NCBI RefSeq assembly: GCF_013001025.1
Contig: NZ_CP053021.1
Span: forward strand, 5,029,001-5,093,000
Reading direction: 5' to 3'
Length of the DNA stretch: 64,000 nt
DNA from: Sphingobium yanoikuyae
GTDB lineage: Bacteria; Pseudomonadota; Alphaproteobacteria; Sphingomonadales; Sphingomonadaceae
In this document: one piece after another, positions 63,325 through 64,000 of the stretch
Layout: each line of letters starts with the position of its first letter
Numbering within the stretch: position 1 is the first letter of the stretch
Notes under the pieces: model-generated
What the model saw: the letters and a program-made list of their open reading frames with translations, nothing else
Told to the model about the DNA's origin: nothing
Databases searched by the model: none
Program-made: the position numbers and the translations under genes

Positions 63325-64000
63325 ATGGACGAACAATTGACAGCGGCCGCCGACATGGCGGCGCATCGCCAGCCGGCATTTCCGGGCGAAAGCGCGGACT
63401 ATGCCAAGGCGCGGCAGGATCTGCTGGCGGCGGAGATCGAATTTCGCCGCCACATGACCCGCCTGACCGCCCAGCGCCAGGCGCTGCCGCCCGGCCCGCT
63501 GATCACGAAGGATTATCGCTTCAAGGACGAACAGGGCTTCGAGGTCGGCCTGATCGACCTGTTCGGCGACAAGGATGTGCTGGTCAGCTATTATTGGATG
63601 TATGGGCCCGAACGCGAGCGACCCTGCCCGATGTGTACGAACTGGATCGGCGCGGTCGATGGCAATGCCGCCGACATCAAGCAGCGCGTTGCCTACAAGA
63701 TATTGAGCCGCAGCCCGGTCGAACGGCAATTCGCCTTCGCGCAGGAGCGGGGCTGGCGCAACACCGACTTCATCCAGACGATCGGCGACGATTATGCGCG
63801 CGATCTCGACCTGCTCCAGCCTGACGGCGAATATCCTGCGCTGATCGTCTATCGCCGCGACGGCGATCAGGTGCGGCTCTTCTGGATGAGCGAGATGGGT
63901 CGGGAGATGGCCGATCCGGGCCAGGATCCCCGCGACGCGCCCGACATCGCCGCGCTCTGGTCGATCCTCGACCTGACGCCCGAAGGGCGGCCGGCCGACT
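63325..64000 (+). CDS. DUF899 thioredoxin-like protein, partial
   Basis: At least 225 residues, running off the window. It matches the DUF899 thioredoxin-fold family: YRFKDEQGFEVGLIDLFGDKDVLVSYYWMYG, the cysteine motif PCPMCTNWIGAVDG, and a later YPALIVYRRDGDQVRLFWMSEM. The role is unknown, with redox or peroxiredoxin-like functions proposed for the fold. Its ribosome site is buried in the hairpin at 63286-63317. Confidence 0.88.
   Translation, partial: MDEQLTAAADMAAHRQPAFPGESADYAKARQDLLAAEIEFRRHMTRLTAQRQALPPGPLITKDYRFKDEQGFEVGLIDLFGDKDVLVSYYWMYGPERERPCPMCTNWIGAVDGNAADIKQRVAYKILSRSPVERQFAFAQERGWRNTDFIQTIGDDYARDLDLLQPDGEYPALIVYRRDGDQVRLFWMSEMGREMADPGQDPRDAPDIAALWSILDLTPEGRPAD

Noticed and set aside
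61565..63379. A 604-codon minus-strand frame opposite actP
   Set aside because: Highly charged, repetitive Arg/Gln/His-rich translation typical of reverse frames in high-GC DNA; actP on the plus strand is unmistakable.

Overview
This window looks like a piece of a sphingomonad (Sphingobium/Sphingomonas-type alphaproteobacterium). The evidence is high GC, an EcfG-type general-stress promoter, an HWE-family kinase, TonB-receptor and aromatic-catabolism genes of sphingomonad character, and many insertion sequences. No rRNA, tRNA or CRISPR was seen.

Layout. (1) 1-11.4 kb: a stress-type neighbourhood. It holds DUF4142, a catalase-like/response-regulator chimera, a minus-strand SRPBCC - Zn-alcohol dehydrogenase - SDR - small-protein operon, a DUF6766 protein behind a near-perfect EcfG promoter, hemerythrin, a PRC-barrel protein, a PAS-HWE histidine kinase and an exodeoxyribonuclease III remnant. 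An intact IS66 element (8-bp target duplication) sits at 5.7-8.3 kb. (2) 11.4-13.9 kb: an IS21 element without target duplication. It joins a 5'-truncated xthA to a 3'-truncated TonB receptor, so it marks a deletion or rearrangement junction. (3) 16-40.5 kb: a scattered catabolic regulon with two MFS carriers, an LLM flavin monooxygenase, hydrolases, a tannase-family esterase, a gamma-glutamyltransferase-family protein, a CarAa-like Rieske oxygenase with its ferredoxin and reductase, a LigA/LigB-type extradiol dioxygenase, a C-C hydrolase, hydratase/aldolase/acetaldehyde dehydrogenase, an FAD monooxygenase, cupin, TauD-family dioxygenase, amidohydrolase and a GntR/FCD regulator. Almost every promoter there carries the same 11-bp operator, TTGT(ATG/CAT)ACAA. 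Two identical IS110-family (IS1111-type) elements in inverted orientation bracket 26.8-37.8 kb.

(4) 42.2-58.9 kb: a complete benzoate module. The minus-strand operon catB-catC-catA-benA-benB-benD-pcaI-pcaJ-ferredoxin-pcaD-pcaF-ferredoxin reductase encodes benzoate to succinyl-CoA and acetyl-CoA. A divergent catR carries an ATAC-N7-GTAT box upstream. Beyond a third IS110-family element lie benK, benE and an outer-membrane channel gene. (5) 58.9-64 kb: an XpaC-like/TelA pair with a small membrane protein, a DUF485-actP acetate uptake pair, and the start of a DUF899 gene. rlmJ (41-41.9 kb) is the clearest core gene between the two catabolic blocks.

How it fits together. The GntR block can take a bi-aryl or heteroaromatic compound through angular or lateral dioxygenation, meta-cleavage and C-C hydrolysis. 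This gives 2-hydroxypenta-2,4-dienoate (then hydratase, aldolase, acetaldehyde dehydrogenase) plus an aromatic acid. If that acid is benzoate, the ben/cat/pca operon completes its oxidation. The true substrate of the GntR block is not known from sequence. Several members (LLM monooxygenase, tannase, gamma-glutamyltransferase, aspartate-dehydrogenase-like protein, TauD) do not belong to a textbook biphenyl or carbazole route. The acetaldehyde dehydrogenase gene carries an internal amber codon.
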